From an uncultured Lachnospiraceae bacterium (GTDB lineage Bacteria > Bacillota > Clostridia > Lachnospirales > Lachnospiraceae): a DNA stretch of 6,013 nucleotides. A program made the translations under genes and the position numbers. Location of the stretch: assembly GCA_948665105.1 (NCBI GenBank), contig CAPNGW010000158.1, positions 1-6,013 of the forward strand. The letters are read 5' to 3'. Under the pieces are notes generated by a model. It was not told the origin of the DNA. It ran no database searches and saw only the letters and a program-made list of their open reading frames with translations. Within the stretch, counting starts at the first letter, position 1. Every line of letters begins with the position of its first letter. Of this stretch, positions 5,659 to 6,013 are shown one piece after another.

Positions 5659-6013
5659 ATGCTTATTGCAGTGGCAGAAAATGTAAAATCCGACATGGAT
5701 ACCATAAAAGAGATGACGCAGCAGGTACAAAATGCAGACCCTGACAAAATCAGGGCTTACTTTGAAGGACTTTTGCCTGATGTGGTGAACTTTGGTCTGA
5801 AGGTGGTTCTGGCCTTTCTGATTTACTTTCTGGGTACCAGAATTATCCGGCTGCTTCGGAGGATATTGAAGCGCTTTCTGGAACGGACCGGTGTGGATGC
5901 GGGGGTCAGGCAGTTTCTGGATTCTCTGGCCAAGGCATTGCTGTATTTTTGCCTGATTATGGTGCTTTTCACCTGGTTTGGCTTTCCCACCGCCTCGGTG
6001 GTGGCGCTTTTGG
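5659..6013 (+). CDS. Small-conductance mechanosensitive channel, MscS family, 5' portion (3' end outside window)
   Basis: MscS-type proteins are heptameric inner-membrane channels that open under membrane tension and release solutes during hypo-osmotic shock. The frame is open from ATG 5659 to the edge, giving 118 codons of a usual 270-300. The first 40 residues are polar and mostly helical-looking (EMTQQVQNADPDKIRAYF). A first hydrophobic segment lies about 42-63 (VVNFGLKVVLAFLIYFLGTRII), followed by a basic linker RLLRRILKRFLERTGVD (64-80) typical of the family. A second hydrophobic segment lies about 90-108 (LAKALLYFCLIMVLFTWFG). The Gly/Ala-rich pore helix would begin just past FPTASVVALL at the window edge, so it and the cytoplasmic beta and vestibule domains cannot be checked. 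The gene is probably in one transcript with the DUF1015 gene. Confidence 0.88.
   Translation, partial: MLIAVAENVKSDMDTIKEMTQQVQNADPDKIRAYFEGLLPDVVNFGLKVVLAFLIYFLGTRIIRLLRRILKRFLERTGVDAGVRQFLDSLAKALLYFCLIMVLFTWFGFPTASVVALL

Noticed and set aside
5146..5730. 194-codon minus-strand frame over the end of the DUF1015 gene and start of the channel gene
   Set aside because: Antisense to two recognised genes and without recognisable protein features.

Overview
The window looks like a chromosomal stretch from an anaerobic Firmicute, most likely a Lachnospiraceae member (Enterocloster/Clostridium-like). This is an inference from the protein style of SerC, SerA and the DUF1015 protein, the strong AGGAGG-type ribosome binding sites, and the mixed base composition. 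No rRNA or other marker is present to confirm the taxon.

Layout: (1) 1-956, the 3' part of an acetolactate synthase large subunit gene (ilvB), entering from the left edge. (2) 957-1061, a short spacer carrying the serC ribosome binding site. (3) 1062-3307, serC and serA, the first two enzymes of the phosphorylated serine pathway, overlapping by one base (TAATG). (4) 3308-3435, a spacer dense in inverted repeats: two hairpins lie back to back, and the distal one is followed by a T-run on the minus strand, so it reads as the terminator of the minus-strand gene. (5) 3436-4161, a minus-strand, AT-richer gene for an AlkC-type DNA alkylation repair protein with its own promoter. (6) 4162-4384, a divergent promoter region; the rightward promoter has a perfect 7-bp inverted repeat flanking its -10 box. 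(7) 4385-5617, a DUF1015 family protein. (8) 5659-6013, the 5' part of a small-conductance mechanosensitive channel (MscS family), cut by the right edge.

How they fit: SerA oxidises 3-phosphoglycerate and SerC transaminates the product to phosphoserine. No phosphoserine phosphatase (serB) is visible. The DUF1015 protein, just beyond the DNA repair gene, carries a ParB/sulfiredoxin-like Asp-Gly-His-His-Arg motif resembling that of free-serine kinases, so a link to phosphoserine metabolism is the most interesting hypothesis here. The alkylation repair gene looks like a self-contained insertion (own promoter, own terminator, opposite strand, lower GC) between serCA and the DUF1015 gene. Everything else is ordinary core metabolism; no mobile element, CRISPR array, tRNA or rRNA was seen.
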